Shown in pieces: positions 13,001-25,124 of a stretch of DNA of 64,000 nt. Origin of the DNA: Sipunculus nudus (Eukaryota; Annelida; Sipuncula; Golfingiida; Sipunculidae). The position numbers were made by a program, and so were the translations under genes. Location of the stretch: NCBI GenBank assembly GCA_026874595.1, contig CM049317.1, forward strand, positions 44,912,401-44,976,400, read 5' to 3'. The notes below the pieces were generated by a model. That model was not told the origin of the DNA. It saw only the letters and a list, made by a program, of their open reading frames with translations, and did not search any database. The stretch's first letter is position 1. The number at the start of each line of letters is the position of its first letter.

Positions 13001-16000
13001 CGACTTCAGTGGGTTATTTTATTTGGTTACCATGTAACGTAGCTCCTGTGTGACTGGTCTTCAGTCAACGTCCATGATTCAGACCGCGATAAATAACGGT
13101 CACATGATCATCATCATCAGGTACTTTATGGTACATTTCAGCAAACTACAATTTTGCCCTCACTTACCTTTACTTAAACCGTAAGTTTAAACTGTCCGGT
13201 ACCCTCACCCAATCCCAATAACTTCTGTTGTTTTAGTTTTTTACGAGACGAGGTTATGATATGTACTAGCTACTGACAAGAAACAGTGGTTAAATGCCCG
13301 GCACCCTCACCCAATAACAATAACTTCTGTTGTGTTCGTATTTATGAGACAAGGTTATAACATGTACCAGCTACTGACAAGAATCAGTGGTTAAATGGTG
13401 AATTTTGTGTAAAAGAGCAAACCGTCACATCATTACGTGGGTGACAGTGTTTGGAGAATTAGCTATTATAAAAATCTCCTTCGCCGCTGGGTTTTGATTG
13501 CATCACGCCCCACCTTTAACCCACTCTATTTAATTCAGTTCACTCATCGCCATGGCAGCCATAGCGATCTGTGTTCTGTTGTCGTCCTTAACGTCTGTTA
13601 CACATCTTTGAGCTGAGAATGGTGTAATCTATGCTGTCCAAACAGGTCTTTGAGACATCCTTAGAAATATAAAGCTGGGTCTCGTTTTAATATCTTGATT
13701 CTACTTTGTTGTTTTTTTTTTATTTGAAGGAAAATGTTTAATATTGATATAATATAATATAATACCACTGTCCTGCCGCAACTTATAATCAATTCTGGAT
13801 TATGACGTGGACATTGCTCACGCATAAATTACATTACATAAGGGTGGTAAATCAGCAGGCTCAAAACCATGAACCTATCCAGCTTTTACAAATCATCACT
13901 TTGATGAGAGAACACAGCAGGATAACTATGCTGACACATGCATATGAACACGAATATTAGATTATCAGTTACATATTAGAGCAAATTTCGGAGCAAGTGA
14001 CTAGAATTAATATTTCAGGAACGTTTGGTTCAGTTATCTGAAGTAAAACAGCTGTTTTGGCAATGAGAGTACCAAATCCGTGTATAATAAGTAAATTAAA
14101 AGTGTCGTAGCCAGTATAATGTTTAAAACAGAGGGACAGGTGTTCTAGCCTAGGTAAGAAACTAACTAAGAAACTAACTAAATAATAATTAAAATAAATA
14201 TATAATTAAGCTTAATTGATCTATGGGTGCCGTCACGTAATAACTTCCTGGCACCCTGAATATCACGGCAGGCAGCACACCTAAGTTACAATCATCTGAT
14301 TGTTTTTCTATAATAGAACCACGGCTAGTTATAACAGTTCATAGACTAGTTATCCATTATAGAAAATAGAGAATTATTTAGATAAACATGTACCAGGTAC
14401 ATAACAGAGTTTAAGTGAAGTCGCGTTTTAAAGTATCTTATCTCGTTTGTGTCTGGATTTGCAATTTATTAAGTTTAGACATTTGCATTTGGAATTGACT
14501 CTGCACACCGTTCATCAACGGTGATAGTTTGTTACCTACTGTTTTGTAAGTAACTTGACTTAGAGTATGTAATAACAGAATAGAAAGTTTAGCGTGAGAG
14601 GGATAATTAATAGTGTTGAGTAGGGCGCCTCTTGAAGTACTCAGCTGCACGTTGTATATTTCAGGTGATGGCAGTTAACGTCTGTTGATAAGGTCAACGG
14701 CCCTGATCCTGGCAAGATGGCTGAGCGACACAATGCTCGAACCCCATGACTCAGCAAACCTCAAGATTTACAAAATGCTATATCATGTCTGTAACGCCAT
14801 TCAAGGTTGTGGTCACCATCGAAAATGCTGCTGTTCATGACGAAAACTAGGGACGCTTGTCAGTTTTTTACACAACTTGTACAACCTCCTAGGCCATGTC
14901 TATTACCAAAATAAAATGTTTTATTTGCATGTATGCTGAGAAGAAATGCGATTGTCGTTTGTAGTTGTTTTTTTAATAATTGTCATTCATTTACAATAAA
15001 CAGTATTTTCAAGATAAACAGAAAATATGCTTGTACTGTTCATCAAAAAGATCATAAAATAATAATAGTCACCTTAGCTTAAAGGTTCAAAATAATGAAA
15101 GAAAACTGTAATGGCAAAATCTCCATATTCCCTCTATAAACTGTAAACTCACCGTTCAATAAATTTCCATTACATATCATTAATAATTATGAAATGACTT
15201 GTAATTGTATAATATGTAAATACCATGCCACATTATAAGCAAACCACAACACGTGAATTTTGATTTAAAACCTATTTATAAACAATAATTCCTTCACCAT
15301 CCGACACTGTGCTCACTGTAACATATCAATAAACATACCATAGCAAAATGTTGGCCATATCTTTGAAGGGGCCTTTTCAGATATCTAACGTCTGTCAACT
15401 CAAAATATACCCTTGAACCTTTTATAAATAAATTTACCAGAAAACGCTGATCCAAGCGCACACAGGCTGGTTGTTTTGTTTATATCCACGTGTCAAAACA
15501 TTTGGGAAGCCCGCCAAACATTGCAAATACTATTAACAAGGAGTTCTGGCGGCAAGTCGGATGAACAAGAGTTTTTTAAAGGTTTTTTGCAACTAGTGAC
15601 CTTTTAATTTTTCACATATGCAGCCAACCACCGTAGTTTACAGACTTAGTTTTTCTCTTCGTCAACATTGCGGCAGGTGCCATGTTTACTAAGGGCTTGT
15701 AGACAAACAAGCTCATTCATCTGTCTCAGAAGCGTTCTTAAGTTCATTAATGGTTAATTAATAATTCATTAATAATATTTATACCGAAAATAATCAAGGA
15801 ATCAACCACAATCTACAGAAATGTAGGCGAATACCGCTGGTTTTGAAAGTCGGCCTAAGTAAAGAGACGTACTGACCTTGTCTGCTTCCTGTACGTCGGC
15901 GATCTTCTCGCCGGTGGCCGGGTTCACGGTCGGGAAGGTCTTCCCGCTCACAGAATCCACGAACTCATTGTTGATGAAAAGCTATCAAGATATAAAAACA

Positions 16001-16142
16001 AGTTCAAGTTTATGCATAGACTTGTATTAAAAATTTGTATCAAGATAAAAAAAAACACGTTCAAGTTTATGCATAAACTTGTATTTAAAATTTTTTGCAA
16101 GATATAAAAACACGTTCTATTTTTGCATAGACTTGTATTTAT

Positions 16143-16230
<88 letters not shown>

Positions 16231-18379
16231 TTAAAGAGTTAGTTTTCATGACTTGAATGCAGATCTCTGATTTGTCGCTGTGTTTTAATGGATCAATGAC
16301 AAAAATGTCGTTGCCAAAGAAATTCACATATTTTTTTCTCATTTAAGAACTACATATATTTTAGTTTTATAGATAACAACAGAAATTTATACCAAGTATA
16401 TGCAACGTTTATGTGAAGGTTTTAAAATGAAATAATTTTGTGAAACAATCTGACATTATTTAGCCTATTGTGCATGTCATTACGATAAAAAATAGTGATG
16501 AAGATTATTTGTTGAGAAAGTTTCATTCAGACAAACATAGCCGTTTAGGGCATTGTTCAATACACATCCTTATGCTAGCTCTTACAAACGCTGGCATGTA
16601 TACACACACGCGAACAAGCAAGCACTCAAGCACATATGCATTTTTCTTGAAATTGAGTAGAAACAGGCATGTTGTGGTAAACCAATTATTGTACTGTCTC
16701 CCTCGTATATCGGGGTAAAAACGACTTTCCGCGATTCGGGACAACAAAGGAATTTCCCGATTTATTTTTAAATGTAAAATAAAAACTGATATGCCACTTG
16801 ACATCATGTCTTAGTGATTCAGCCTAGGCCAGCATACACGTGAGCGCTGGAAAATATTTCTCAAGTGTTTCTGATGTGACCTACCCGGAGCTACGCCACA
16901 AAACACAGACACGGGAGTATGTATACGACCCGTTCACATAAACCTAATAATTTTATACTTTTGTTGACTTGCTCCCCTTAGGTTTTAATCTTTTCATTTG
17001 TTCATGCACTTCAAAATTGCAAAATCACGGTGGTAAAATATGGACCTCTACAAATAGGTAATAAAACCGGTAGTAAAATACAATATTTATGCATGTCGTT
17101 CTGTCATATCGCATAGTTAGAAATTCCAGAAGCCCCATAAACAAGAAGTCTTTATGGCCTCAAGCATCTAAAGATTGCTAATAAGTAATGCCAAGTTCGG
17201 CGGGGATAATTTCGGCAATTGTGTACACCCTGTAAATAATGCCGGAATTATTTTTTAGGAACTTGTAGTTTTGAAGTATCATGCAGTTATAATCATTCAA
17301 CGCTGCATGGGAAATAAAACGCTAATTAAAGCAGTAACCCCTTAGGAAACGAGTATGCGATTGACCCTATTTCACCCATATATCGGAGAAGAAGGACAAT
17401 TTTATTCTGGTTTATACTTATTATTAGTTTAAATAAATATTTCAGCAATTTTATATATGGCTATGTTGTGGTCACTCCCAGAAGGTTAACTAAGCCAGCA
17501 TGCCAGCGAGCATATAATATAAATCTAAATCAGCACCGAAAATCTAATGTGGGTCCTATTTCTACCCAAGGATAACGTCTCAAGAAAGTTCTGTTGCATT
17601 TCACACAGTTCCAGATATATTTCACAAGGGCAGGTTATGCACAGCTGACGCAAGGCCCATATGCATACGATTTTCTGCGTTAATTTCGATCAATCTTATG
17701 TTGCTAGCTGCATGGCTTGCTGTAGTCTTCTCTGCTGTTAATGAACGTTATTATTTATGTGGTCACTACAAACGGCACCCGACACATCTGACCAATAATA
17801 TATGTTATGGTCAAAGTTGTTGATAGAGTGTATACCAGTGTGAAAATATTCAGTCTAATATATCTGGAGAATTTTTCAAATGCTTAAAACTCCCCTGTAA
17901 ATCAGATCAGTGGATTATAATGGGCAAGGGGTTCTGTCTGGGCAAAAAAAATAATTAAAAATGTTGATAAAAAAAGAGAAAAATATGAATAAAATAAAAT
18001 GTTTGACCTAGATAACCCAGATGGACAGAGAGGACGTCATGCCCTATCTCCTGCTGGTACAGTATATATAAGTTATACGGAATGATTTTAATTCTAAAGC
18101 ATTGTTTCTTATTGAAATTTTCTTTACATCAAATCAGTAGATTTATATGAAAAAACAATGCATGTATGATTACGGTTCAGTTCTTACAGAATTTCCTGTT
18201 TATTTCCTCTAGTAATCCTTTTCATAGAAGAACTTCTGTTATAAACACAGCCATAATTCTTCATCTAGCTTTACTAACCTAGACTTAACATGGTTTTATT
18301 TACTTTACGTGTTTCTCCTGCTGTATCTTACCTGTTTGTATTTTATGTCTGGGTTACGGATGGGCTCTGGGGCGGCCAT
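3871..18379 (-). CDS. ALDH1: Cytosolic aldehyde dehydrogenase (ALDH1 type), 5' four exons, partial
   Basis: Four exons read right to left: 18379-18332, 15981-15877, 7303-7163 and 4000-3871. They encode the first 141 residues. All three introns obey GT-AG. Exons 1 to 3 are whole codons (16, 35, 47) and exon 4 ends after one base of a codon. The lengths 105, 141 and 130 nt match the conserved exon structure of ALDH1/ALDH2 genes. Visible family motifs are [36 protein letters not shown] and [10 protein letters not shown]. The family oxidises aldehydes, including retinal in ALDH1A, to acids with NAD+ as a tetramer. The catalytic Cys and Glu are encoded by later exons outside the window. The N-terminus starts [10 protein letters not shown] and has no mitochondrial presequence, so a cytosolic enzyme is inferred. 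The start codon has A at -3 and G at +4. ALDH1 versus ALDH2 cannot be settled on this part alone. Confidence 0.95.
4330..5450. repeat. Diverged ~160 bp tandem array (about 7 units)
   Basis: Recurring phrases mark each unit on the plus strand: 'CTGTCTGGGTGCT' at about 4670, 4820, 4981, 5140 and 5300, followed by 'CAGAATATAGGTCA', 'GACCTA', 'TTTCCAAG' and 'CTCCCTGGATG'. Spacing is roughly 150-160 bp. Units at the left end are the most decayed. The length class is common for bivalve satellites, but I cannot confirm a family. Confidence 0.75.
5500..6450. repeat. Interspersed repeat, TGGCGCCAC family
   Basis: Continues the neighbouring array with related material. 'GGTGGCGCCAC' or close variants occur at about 5513, 5880, 6033 and 6186. 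Two copies of a GGACAGACGGAC segment are followed by a hairpin-prone AGCTCAG...CTGAGC tail (about 5820 and 6390). The same family appears inverted at 40.7-41.7 kb. A 107-codon plus reading frame at 6127-6450 lies wholly inside this repeat and is not taken as a gene. Confidence 0.65.
6451..7162. other. Rest of ALDH intron 3
   Basis: AT-rich intronic sequence without a recognisable gene or strong repeat. A short direct repeat of CAGTGA(G/C)T-type words lies near 6890-6935. Confidence 0.5.
7163..7303 (-). CDS. ALDH1: ALDH exon 3 (141 nt)
   Basis: 47 codons, from [17 protein letters not shown] to ERDHVYLA. The acceptor is TTCTGTCTCAG and the donor GTAATG, both on the minus strand. The [15 protein letters not shown] segment is a signature of the class 1/2 aldehyde dehydrogenases. 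Confidence 0.96.
8107..9650. repeat. Diverged direct duplication within ALDH intron 2
   Basis: Two copies in the same order. 8107-8780 and 8785-9650 share, in sequence: 'TTTGCTGAA(A/C)ATTTGTAGAGGG', 'CATTCGTAT', 'CATGGTTATCATGGAAAGATA', 'TTTACTTCCTTTTGA' and 'CGCCTCCTGAAAAAGCGT'. The copies differ by many substitutions and indels, including a poly-C expansion in the second, so the duplication is old. The 151-codon minus frame at 8157-8612 falls in the first copy and is not preserved in the second. Confidence 0.85.
13198..13399. repeat. 102 bp tandem duplication
   Basis: Both units begin GG(T/C)ACCCTCACCCAAT and end CAGTGGTTAAATG; the boundary is at 13299/13300. They remain clearly alignable with about a dozen differences by eye. 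Confidence 0.9.
15877..15981 (-). CDS. ALDH1: ALDH exon 2 (105 nt)
   Basis: 35 codons, from [10 protein letters not shown] to VQEADK. The acceptor is ATCTTGATAG and the donor GTCAGT on the minus strand. The exon is GC-richer than its surroundings. [13 protein letters not shown] is a hallmark near the N-terminus of class 1/2 ALDH. Confidence 0.96.
15984..16140. repeat. Three ~55-60 bp tandem units beside ALDH exon 2
   Basis: Units start near 15984, 16039 and 16098. They share 'CAAGATA(T)AAAAACA(C/A)GTTC', 'TTATGCATA(G/A)ACTTGTATT' and an A/T spacer. The array begins three bases from the exon boundary, so it overlaps the branch-point region of intron 1. Confidence 0.85.
16149..16227. repeat. 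(TA)n microsatellite
   Basis: About 79 bp of pure TA in ALDH intron 1, directly after the triple repeat. Confidence 0.97.
16228..18331. other. Rest of ALDH intron 1
   Basis: No gene or clear mobile element seen. The short reading frames here (for example 16470-16718) lack protein-like features. Confidence 0.5.
18332..18379 (-). CDS. ALDH1: ALDH exon 1, start codon to donor
   Basis: Encodes [16 protein letters not shown]. The ATG context is ACACCATGG, a strong Kozak match. The donor GTAAG follows in phase 0, and joining to exon 2 gives the expected KYKQ-LFINNEF junction. The exon is short, as usual for the non-mitochondrial members. Confidence 0.92.
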
Positions 18380-18480
18380 GGTGTTCGTCCTGAAGTGTGT
18401 AGAATGCGCTCGCGCTCGTACAATGCGCACCGTGTGTTCAGCCGATATCTTTTCAAGCTAAGCGCTCACAGCTTCACACT

Positions 18481-18487
18481 TTTTATA
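18481..18487 (-). promoter_or_regulatory. Candidate TATA box for ALDH
   Basis: TATAAAA on the minus strand, about 100 bp upstream of the ATG. Transcription would start near 18455 and leave a short 5'UTR. The intervening sequence is locally GC-richer (GCGCTCGCGCTCG). No transcript data are available to confirm it. Confidence 0.5.
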
Positions 18488-18499
18488 AGTACCGGTATA

Positions 18500-20200
18500 T
18501 GATACTCGCATGCACTAACTGTGCAGCGTTTGCCATGCCTTGCTCCAACCTTGCCCTAAAAAGCTCGCAATATATTGTTTTATAACCTTAATTCGAGAAG
18601 ATATGACCATGCAATATGATGATAATCCCTTTGGATGTGTGCCCTCTGAATCCCATGGCGGTCTGACAAAGCACTAAAAGCGAGAAAGTGACACTTTAAA
18701 TCTGGGTTAAGTTATTACTCTGAGTATACAGGGTGACTGGCCGTATCTTGCTACATTAAGTGTGTGTTCCTTTTTTGTTATTATTTATTTTTGGCTACAC
18801 TGCATTGTGTGACGGATGGTAGGTGTGTTAGTTCAAAAATGTGCACGAGGCCATGTTAATGTACATTTCTATTTATACAGATGCCTGCGTGTAGAGGTAT
18901 ACGCAGAAAACTCAGACCCATGTAGGTCTAGGTATACGCATTCGTATTAATTATAGACAAAACAGTCTGTTGTTGCCGGCTTTGTTAGTAATATTAAAGC
19001 GAGTGATAGGAAACTGCAGTAAGTGTACCATTTGTTAACCATATGACCGTGCTGAAATTGTAGCATTCAGGCTTTAATTACACTTAGTAGCCAATACATC
19101 ATCGTATATTAAAATCATATTAACAACAGCTTGACTTAACAGTGCCCGTCTTCATGCAGCCCCTTAGTACATTACACCTGTACTGGCGAACCAAGATAGT
19201 GTCAAACAATTGAATAAATGAACATGTTAACATTAACATAGGACATACGGTTTATTATCGTGATTCTGAGGAGACCTGACCTCCTGCCGTATAAGTCGTT
19301 CATGTAATGTACAGTGACCAATTGATAAAATGCACGTTTAATTTGTGGAAAAAAAAAGGCGATATATGCTTTTATGATATATCATTTTCCCCCAGAATTA
19401 CTTAATTATATAGGTATTCAGACAAACAAATATATACAAATATATAAATAAATATATATATATATATATGTGTGTGTGTGTATATATATATATATTCGGC
19501 GAAGTTACTTTACCAAGACTTGGTTCGTGTAAGCAAACGCCAATCATGCGCTGAAAAAAGATAAATGCATCTTTACGCCATATATAATCATATAAAACTG
19601 CCTCAAGGTGACCCTGGCCGTGCATATTTATGTCAATAATAAGAGAGTAAGTCAGAGCTCCAGATTAATCAAAGAACGGTATAACTCAAATGAAACAGTA
19701 TATATACCCGATTAATTTGCAGCGTTTGCCAAGGGGAAGAAGTTTTTTTTATGACGAATAAATTGCTCTTTAGTTGCACATTCCTCAGCAGGCCTATTTC
19801 ATTTATCCTGTTCTCTAAGAATCGGCCTTTGACTTGCCGTAAAGGTCTGAAAAAAACCGCTACGGTCACGTAATTGAGGAAGTATGAAACAAAGTAAATG
19901 GTGATTTTAATATATCAATGTAAATTATTTAAAGTGTGTCTAGACAATTTACATAATTTGTATTTATTTTTGCTTCAATTTTTATGCCATTTCTTAAATT
20001 CAGGATGTTTATAAACACATTAAATTCACGTACGCTGTATTTTTGTAAAGGTACTCTACAAATTACACTCACTTACGGCATACCCCTAATTTTCACATGC
20101 GACTTGAAACATCCGGGTTTTAGTGTGTATACAAAATGTCAGCTCATATGAGCGGTTTCCAGAACCCGGATAAACAAACCTTTTATGGGTTCGATATAGG
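18500..20200. other. Intergenic, upstream of ALDH
   Basis: AT-rich with no gene recognised. A mixed (TA)n(TG)n(TA)n microsatellite lies at about 19452-19495. Confidence 0.6.
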
Positions 20201-20212
20201 GGAGGGAATGCT

Positions 20213-20340
20213 TCAAGAAAGTTCTCCGAGTACGGCGTCCAGGCCAGGTTCCTTAGGGGGGGGGGGGGCTACAAGAAAATTCTCCGAGTACAGCGTCCAG
20301 GCAAGAATCAATCGAAAGGTGGGTGGGGGGGGGGGGGATG
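20213..20340. repeat. Short direct duplication with poly-G tracts
   Basis: 'AAGAAA(G/A)TTCTCCGAGTAC(G/A)GCGTCCAGGC' occurs twice, near 20215 and 20273, about 58 bp apart. Each copy is followed within about 15-40 bp by a long G run. The frames seen here on both strands are by-products of this GC-rich repeat. Confidence 0.7.
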
Positions 20341-20428
20341 CAGGAAGAAGGCAAAGCTTTGAGCGGCAATATGCAATTTCTGGACCACGCCCAAAAGTAT
20401 AATAGGGTTCGCCTCTGTCTTTTGCCAT

Positions 20429-20666
20429 CAGGGGCGTCAATATGGGCGGGGGAATATATCTCCCCACTTTTTGACAAGGGGGGGATGGTCAATGTAATCA
20501 TCCCCCCTACTATTCAGAGAAAAATATTTATAATATTTAAATGAAATATATAAATAAATAGAATTATAGACTTCGGTCCCATTTATGAGTTTACTTTGAA
20601 ATAATTTTATCTAAATGGTTTAGAATTAACATATACCTTATTTTTAAAAATCTTATACTTAATTGA

Positions 20667-20752
<86 letters not shown>

Positions 20753-20883
20753 ATGTCTGTTTTATCCAAATTTTGACTACCCTCCACGCCTGTCACCCCA
20801 CCCCCCCCCCCCCCCGACCCTTGTGAGTCATCTCACCACCCTGCGAGTCCCCCCCCCCCCTTGAAGATAAATTGACGCCACTG
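20429..20883. mobile_element. hAT-type non-autonomous element (MITE), 455 bp
   Basis: The left end CAGGGGCGTCAAT is inverted at the right end as ATTGACGCCACTG. Flanking 8 bp duplications are TTTGCCAT (20421-20428) and ATTGCCAT (20884-20891), 7 of 8 identical. Ends of the form CAG(G/T)GGCG with 8 bp target duplications are typical of hAT elements. The interior has no coding capacity and carries (TA)n at about 20667-20750 plus poly-C runs. Confidence 0.85.
20667..20750. repeat. (TA)n microsatellite, two blocks
   Basis: Two TA blocks separated by AAATT, inside the hAT-type element. Confidence 0.95.
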
Positions 20884-21956
20884 ATTGCCATGACGTCATT
20901 ATATTATATGAAACTCACCAGAAGATGAGAAAGAAATTGATAATGAGTCAACGTGTTTTTTTTTTCAGGAATAACAACAATTCTGCTTTAATGTCTGACA
21001 ATAAAGTGATATCACAACTGCACATACATTTTCTCCGACTACATGTTATCGAATATGTTGAGTTTCAAACGAAAGTTCACACTTCTGCAATATCCCCATA
21101 AATTTATTAAAAGATTTTGGTTCGAAGACATTTTTAATATGTTGATAGTTAGACTTGAACATTGGAAAATTGCCAAAATCAGTTCAACTGCAATACACTC
21201 TACTGAAAGAATACATGCTGATTATTCAATCCACACTTATCAGGTGTACCTTAGTACAAGGTATTGTCTTAAATTGTCATGCAATGCCTCTCGACAAGAT
21301 AAACATGTAAAAAGATAAAGGTCTGCATTTTTTGTAAGGTTCGGTCGTTATTCGGTCGTAAAAAAACTCTGGCCTAATAAAGGACTTGCTATGAATGTTG
21401 GGAATTAAATAATACACTTGGCACTTGACACACGGCTAACATGACAAAGCTTGACATTTATGACTATGATGTAATTATAGTTGGTATAGAGATATGCTGT
21501 GATTTTAAATATTTAATAATGATATTACCAAGCCCAAACACCAAGGCTGTTTTAATCTTCTATGATACACAGAGCACACTCCCTTGGACTGGTCCCTACC
21601 CTCACAGTACAAACTTGTCAGTTAAATAATTTAGTGAAATAAACGAAATACAGATTGATATTATCGTTGATTACTCAACTTTATTACAACAACAGTTCAC
21701 AACGTGTGAGTTTATTTATAATTAATCTTCTGTCTTGTAACCCCAATGGAAACGTGGAGATATACTTGTTTTTAATCGGTACGCTTTTTATTTTTTTTTA
21801 AAAGTTCATAGTTTTTACTATGTTAATGGTCAAAGTTTTTATTTTCATTTTCAGGAATTAAACATGGCCCCTCTTAAGCTTATGGCCGCTGGTCTATTGC
21901 CCTATCTGCCGTACTGGTCAAATAATTAGTCCTATACAGCAAATAAAATCAAATGA

Positions 21957-22135
21957 TTACCTCCGCAAGGACGGTATCCTGTGATTCCCGTTTGTGTGTG
22001 TGTGTTTGTGGGTTTTTTTAAACATAACTCGCTAAATCACGAAAGGAATTTCATGAAATAACAGGGAAATTTCGGGATGAAACGATTGGATTTTGGTGTG
22101 GTCCAGCTATAGATCTGGATCCAGGAAGGACTTCC
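21957..22135. mobile_element. Copy of a widespread 'cctccgcaaggac' repeat
   Basis: Order of landmarks: ACCTCCGCAAGGACGGT, a GTGTGTGTGTTTGTGGG stretch, ACTCGCTAAATCACGAAAGG, TTCATGAAAT, GATTGGATTTTGGTG and GATCTGGATCCAGG. I recall this order from an interspersed repeat found in many aquatic animal genomes. Its class is uncertain and this copy is degenerate. Confidence 0.45.
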
Positions 22136-22984
22136 GGGAATATTCACAAAAGTGTAGTCACATATAATAGATTGAACATGGGAATGTGGGCTCAATAAGT
22201 GAATGCAAACAAATGTTGAAGGCTCAATACGGCTTAACCGACGCGTTATCGTACACATTATGTAAATACCGCTTTTCTAACGATCTAATGAAAGTTGATA
22301 TTGTTTTCATAAGTCAGACTGATTCAGCGAAAAGTGTGCTTAAACTCAGACAGGTTACTCCACGTATTGTTTGACGGCATTAGGAAGTGTACATGTCACG
22401 AATACCTTATAACACTATCATATTTGATCCACATGGATAATTTATCTAATTCATACTTAGGCTGAGTATGACCATATATTTTCTTTTATTCTTCTTTGTT
22501 GACCTGGATTTACAAATTCTAGCTACAGGTTAGCCCCCACATGATCTTATTAGACTCTATACGCAATGGTTACGGTACGTTCTTTCTACCGCCTTTACCT
22601 ACTGTTTGCAATGGCAGCCTTACGGTCACCGGTTGCGTTTTGCTTTATTCGGCTTTATTGGTACTGTGTCAGGCAACAGTAAATAAGCGAGATCGTTACA
22701 AACATATTGTAGTTGATGTTTTGGTGAAGTTGTCGTCTTCGGCTCAGTTTTCAATGATTTTCCAAACCCGGTCAAAACTAAAATAACACAATACTTTATT
22801 TGGACAATTAGCGTCTATTGCATGCCATTTCACACCATCTAACCGCCAGACATACTTGTTGAAAATGGTTAGTGCGGGCAACAAAGAATCCATGGACTTT
22901 TGTACAGCAAGTTGTCATTAAAATCTATTTAGAACAAGAGAATAGTTTGGTACAGATCTGATATGTCTCCTGACTGTTGTGGAA

Positions 22985-23325
22985 GTGGTCCATCAAGAGG
23001 TTTGTCAATGCTGCGAGTTAAGTGACTGTGCTTTAAATTCTTTTAAATTTTTTTTTGCGTCAACAGCATTTTAGCATTATCGCCTTCGTGTCTTCCGCTA
23101 TATGTGTCAAGGTCATCCATATTCAAATTTGACCTAGCTCGTCATGAGGTGTATCAATACTGCAAATTTGGTCACTGTGCCTCAAATTCTTGTCAGGTTA
23201 TAGCGTACACATCATTTTAGCATGATCGCCTCTGTGACCTTGAACAATGTATCAAGGTCATCCATGTTCAAACTTGACCTAGCATTTCCAGAGCTGCATC
23301 AATGGTGTGAATGTGGGACTGTATG
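22985..23325. repeat. ~145 bp tandem repeat, 2+ units
   Basis: 'TCAAGGTCATCCAT(A/G)TTCAAA(T/C)TTGACCTAGC' occurs near 23107 and 23252. Flanking 'CATTTTAGCAT(T/G)ATCGCCT' and 'TCACTGTGC(C)TCAAATTCTT' also recur. An incomplete unit precedes them. Confidence 0.75.
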
Positions 23326-23339
23326 ATCATTTTTTTTTT

Positions 23340-25100
23340 CTTTATTGCTTTAACATTTTATAAGTGACGGCCGGGCGCTCACCATTTCTGTGTCTACCGC
23401 CGAAGGCGCCTTCGCAAACACCCCGCTGTTACTGGTCAAAACATTCTCTTGATTGCCGCATACGGCGAAGGCGGCTTTTGCCAGCAGTGGTTAAATGGAA
23501 CGATCTAGATGAATGTAAGGCGAGCATGCACCGCGTAATGAGTACCGGCATTGAGGTATTGTATTTAGGCCTGGAGAACAAATGTTATATTTATACAGAT
23601 AATGATCTCATCATGGGACTTGACACACGCAAGGCTAAATGTAAGGAACAAATACAAGATGACTCATCCTTTTAACAAGAATAGGGAATTTTATATAATA
23701 AAAATATACAAAACACATGCAGTCAAATTCGTCAACATGTGTTTGAATATAATTTTTATATGTAAATGTTATATATAAAATTATTAAATTATGAAAATAA
23801 GGCAGAATATTTTAAACTTTTATTAAAACCGAAAGCTTTTCACAATGGGGAAATATATTACCAGAAATTATAGTTAAACTTTGCATGAAACTTTCTTTAC
23901 AAAAACATTTTTGACTCGAATCAACGTAAAATAACTTATAATGATATTGCAATAGGCTAACATTTCGTATCTTGATTTAGGGCATCCGACAATGAAAGGT
24001 CTGAATGTCAATATCAGTAAACGTCTTTTTTTAATCAAAAAGCTGATAAATTCTTCCCCATTCCCGGGCGGTTTCGGGTCTGTCTGTAAAGATTAGATAA
24101 CAATTGTCTGTTATCAGAGATAAGAGACCATATATATCCACCATGCCCGCAGGCGCACAGATATCTCACCGCTGTCTGTCTCTAGAATATGCATATACCA
24201 ACGGTTGATTCTTTGCTTTTTATATACGGTAATTTATAATATTCCAAGTCTGTATCATTTAGTTAAATCCTGCTGTGATGCTGCATTGAATTTATAAGAT
24301 AAAAAAACGATTATTTATCAGGCATGTAGGAATAAATGAGGGAGGTCACTGCGTTGAATGTTGTGTTGATAGCAAAAACATAAATTAAATAGATGATAGC
24401 GATTTTTATTAAACAATGCAAATAAGGTCAGTTGTGGCTTGAAATTTAATGTTTAAATTCAAACTGATATATACCACATATGTATATATGAGCCAACACT
24501 TTTATTTTGCTTCCCTTAAACGAGTTCCGTGCCAGAAACTTTAAAGATAACCTCACATAAAGATACTATATATTTTTGTTTGTGTCATCTAAGATACGAT
24601 TTTCTGATGACATAACATAACACTTAGTGTCAAATCTTTACAAGCGCATGTCGTCAGTGTTGAGGAGAAAGGTCTTTCCCAGGGTTCTCCAGCAGACCTG
24701 ACGCCCCTTGACGACAGTGGGGCCCCCTGCAGACTAAAGACGAACTACTGGTATCCAACATCAAGAGGAACCCTTTCAATGAACCAGTCAGTCATGAGTG
24801 GTCAGGAAAATCGACAATCGTTTAACCTTTTCTGCTTCAACGGCTGATAAATAAACCAGCCAGAGATTTGGTAACCTCAGCTAGGGTGAGATACTTAATA
24901 TTTTCAGGCATACCTGAATGTCACACTCTATCAAGTGTCGTTCCTCTGACCATCAGTGATTATTATATCACATTTACGGTTATATACTTTAAAGCTTCAA
25001 CAAAACTATGTAAAACAATAAGAAAACTGTATTTACAAAGTTATACCTGGTCTCTTTTCGCCTTGATCTTCTCCAATCAAAAATTTTAAATAATACAGAT
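23340..25100. other. Intergenic, nothing assigned
   Basis: No convincing gene. The 103-codon plus frame at 23364-23675 starts in a GC-rich inverted-repeat-like patch (CCGCCGAAGGCGCC ... GGCGAAGGCGGC) and resembles no protein that I know. Confidence 0.4.
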
Positions 25101-25124
25101 ATATCAACAGAGATCAACCTTAAT

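Larger units (their letters stand above)
7304..15876. other. ALDH intron 2 (8.6 kb)
   Basis: Long intron between exons 2 and 3. It holds the ~775 bp-offset duplication at 8107-9650 and a 102 bp tandem duplication at 13198-13399. The rest is AT-rich, with poly-C at about 9171-9188 and no coding features that I can support. Confidence 0.7.

Noticed and set aside
16148-16342. Frames made of YIYIYI in TA tracts (also at 26656, 29221, 38250, 53834, 57069)
   Set aside because: Translations of (TA)n microsatellites.
23364-23675. 103-codon frame
   Set aside because: No domain, and it begins in a GC-rich inverted-repeat-like patch.
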